42,551 bases of DNA, taken from assembly GCA_021809545.1 (NCBI GenBank), contig JAKAYL010000013.1, forward strand, positions 1 through 42,551, written 5' to 3'. Positions 40,779 through 42,551 of this stretch are shown one piece after another. Numbering within the stretch: position 1 is the first letter of the stretch; the number at the start of each line of letters is the position of its first letter. Below the pieces are notes generated by a model. It saw only the letters and a list, made by a program, of their open reading frames with translations, did not search any database and was not told the DNA's origin. Position numbers and translations under genes: made by a program. Source of the DNA: Thermoplasmata archaeon. Lineage in GTDB: Archaea; Thermoplasmatota; Thermoplasmata; Lutacidiplasmatales; UBA184.

Positions 40779-41309
40779 TCAGTCCACCTCCATTTGTTCC
40801 ATGATGCTCTTCGCTGATCTCCTGTGTTCGTCGTTCACTGTGACCATGCAGAGACCTCTACGTGGCTGTCCATATATAACTGTCGTGCCCTCCCGCATCT
40901 CCAAGAGGAGCGGAAGGACCGCAAGGTCCTCTTCCCCGTCCACCCAGAGCAAACCGCCTCCCCCGGAAACGAGCCGATGGATCGCCTCCTGGAGCTCCGC
41001 GGAGATCGTCGCCGCAGGATTGCGCACGCGTTCCGTCCTTCCGTGAAGGAGGGTCTGGAACGAGGAGCTGGGGATCTCCTCCTTCCGTTCGGTCTTCCCG
41101 TCCACGATGGCCAAAAAGGGATGAAGGCCCCATTCCAGAGCATTCTTGGTCACCACATCCCCGCACGCGGCGAACTCGCCCACACGGGAGAGGGCCTCCC
41201 GGGCCTCCTCTCCGGGAAAGATCGGCCCCATGGGCGAGGCCAGCGAGGCACGGAGGGAATCGGGGAGCCGGAGGTTCCGAAAGGGACCTTTACTTGACCC
41301 GGAGGGCAT
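40779..41309 (-). CDS. GTP-dependent dephospho-CoA kinase (DUF359)
   Basis: VVTKNALEWGLHPFLAIVDGKTER...WVDGEEDLAVLPLLLEMREGTTVIYGQPRRGLCMVTV; start codon uncertain. Confidence 0.85.
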   Translation of the reverse strand: MPSGSSKGPFRNLRLPDSLRASLASPMGPIFPGEEAREALSRVGEFAACGDVVTKNALEWGLHPFLAIVDGKTERKEEIPSSSFQTLLHGRTERVRNPAATISAELQEAIHRLVSGGGGLLWVDGEEDLAVLPLLLEMREGTTVIYGQPRRGLCMVTVNDEHRRSAKSIMEQMEVD

Positions 41310-41475
41310 AGCGGCCCGCGGTCTTGATCCCGAGCTTCGTCGCGATCTGGGATTTCTCCGTATCGAGGAGGACCACGTACCCTTGCCATTCCCGGCTCGT
41401 CTCCCCAGAGCACTGGGGGCACTTCGCCTGGTCGGAGATGAAGTGACACTGACGGCACGCCTTGAGGGAGATCAT
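41290..41475 (-). CDS. spt4: Transcription elongation factor Spt4 / RNAP subunit E''
   Basis: MISLKACRQCHFISDQAKCPQCSGETSREWQGYVVLLDTEKSQIATKLGI. Confidence 0.92.
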   Translation of the reverse strand: MISLKACRQCHFISDQAKCPQCSGETSREWQGYVVLLDTEKSQIATKLGIKTAGRYALRVK

Positions 41476-41477
41476 GT

Positions 41478-42110
41478 TCAGGCCTTCCCCTTGGCGGGAG
41501 CAGGATGGGAGGTGGCGCCGACAGCGGAGCCTCCGCCGCGGGAACGGGACTCGCCCTTCTCCTTCTTCTTGCGGGCCTCGGCGATCCATTCCAACCGGCC
41601 CAGTCCGGGCTGGCGCATGGTCAGGCCGATGCGACTGTCGCGGGGAGAGATCTCCGAAAGGGAGAGGGAGACGATCCGGACCCGGACCTTGTGTCCGACC
41701 TTGATGTCCTTCTTGGATTCGACACCGATGAGCCGCTGGTTGCGCTCGTCGACGTTCACGCGCTCATCCATGACCTGGCTCACGTGGAGCAGACCGTCCA
41801 GGGGACCGATACGGACGAAGGCACCGAACTTGCAGACCTCAACGACCTGGCCCTCCACGACCTCGTGGAGCTCGGGTCGGAACAGGAGGGCACGGTAATC
41901 CACATCCTGATAGACACCGCCATCTCCGTGGATGATCCGTCCACTTCCCACGGGGTTGACATCCATGACCGTCACCGTGAGACTGGAACCACCGACGAAC
42001 TTTCCCTCGAATTGCTCCCGGGCGAGTTCGGTGATGACCCCGTCCATGCTCGGGCCGAGTCGGGAAGGCGGAATGCGCACCACATCGTGACGATCATCTA
42101 TGTAATACAT
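41478..42110 (-). CDS. rpoE1: DNA-directed RNA polymerase subunit E' (Rpo7)
   Basis: MYYIDDRHDVVRIPPSRLG...EVVEGQVVEVCKFGAFVRIGPLDGLLHVSQVMDERVNVD (S1 domain); TATA CTTTTATAGC upstream. Confidence 0.95.
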   Translation of the reverse strand: MYYIDDRHDVVRIPPSRLGPSMDGVITELAREQFEGKFVGGSSLTVTVMDVNPVGSGRIIHGDGGVYQDVDYRALLFRPELHEVVEGQVVEVCKFGAFVRIGPLDGLLHVSQVMDERVNVDERNQRLIGVESKKDIKVGHKVRVRIVSLSLSEISPRDSRIGLTMRQPGLGRLEWIAEARKKKEKGESRSRGGGSAVGATSHPAPAKGKA

Positions 42111-42190
42111 TTCTAGCCCCTGTGGGACATAGCGATAGCTATAAAAGCTCAGCTTGGAGCCGGTGCCCCGGTCGTTCTTCGCCTATTTGC

Positions 42191-42541
42191 CTATGCCCGG
42201 GGAGGGGGAGGCGGGGGGTTCCCCGGGTATTGAGGGGCTGGGGTGTAGGCAGGGGGCTGGGCGGGCGGGGTGGGGCCCGGCTGGTAGGGGACGTTCTGGG
42301 GAGAGGGAGCTCCCGCGAACTGAGCCACTCCTGCCGCCTTGGCCTTCCGGCGCCGGCCGGTCCAGAGGACCGCACCGAGGATCACAACGACTGCGACCAC
42401 GGCGATCACCAGGACAAGCACGATGGGGAAGGTCTTGGCCGCCGGGGAGCTCGTGCCCTGCGCTGCGGCGAGGTTCGTCTGGGCCGCTTGCGTGGCCACC
42501 GACGCGTCCTGTGGCTGCGACTGGAGGGTCTGACCGCCCAT
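42191..42541 (-). CDS. Membrane protein with Pro-rich cytoplasmic tail, possibly 5'-truncated by window edge
   Basis: One TM (IVLVLVIAVVAVVVILGAVLW) followed by PQNVPYQPGPTPPAQPPAYTPAPQYPGNPPPPPP. Confidence 0.55.
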   Translation of the reverse strand: MGGQTLQSQPQDASVATQAAQTNLAAAQGTSSPAAKTFPIVLVLVIAVVAVVVILGAVLWTGRRRKAKAAGVAQFAGAPSPQNVPYQPGPTPPAQPPAYTPAPQYPGNPPPPPPRA

Positions 42542-42551
42542 GGAACCGCCG

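Overview
High-GC archaeal chromosomal segment. Gene content suggests Thermoplasmatota (inference: Bat-type HTH regulators, DUF835, split MetE, archaeal RNAP operon). Core blocks: the RNA polymerase operon rpoH-rpoB-rpoA'-rpoA''-rpl30e-nusA (minus strand, 16.9 to 8.1 kb); rps13-rps4-rps11-rpoD (38.5 to 36.0 kb); rpoE'(Rpo7)-spt4-dephospho-CoA kinase-rps24e-rps27ae (42.1 to 40.3 kb). Accessory loci: a STAND-type ATPase/TPR protein with an apparently nested DUF835 domain, a KaiC-like ATPase, a divergent FtsZ/tubulin-like gene behind an RHH regulator gene, a metF-like gene divergent from a split metE, an ABC exporter, and several membrane proteins. The most unusual observation is two interrupted tRNA genes absent from the ORF-based view. 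tRNA-Lys(TTT) at 16950-17088 (minus) appears to carry two introns, one in the D-loop (20a/21) and one in the T-loop (59/60). tRNA-Arg(CCG) at 40134-40254 (minus) appears to carry a T-loop intron (59/60). Both T-loop introns sit at the same position, begin with AGGC, can fold into bulge-helix-bulge-like structures, and restore a canonical TTCGAAT T-loop on removal. An uninterrupted initiator tRNA-Met lies at 2272-2346. All calls were made by eye; no searches or folding programs were run.
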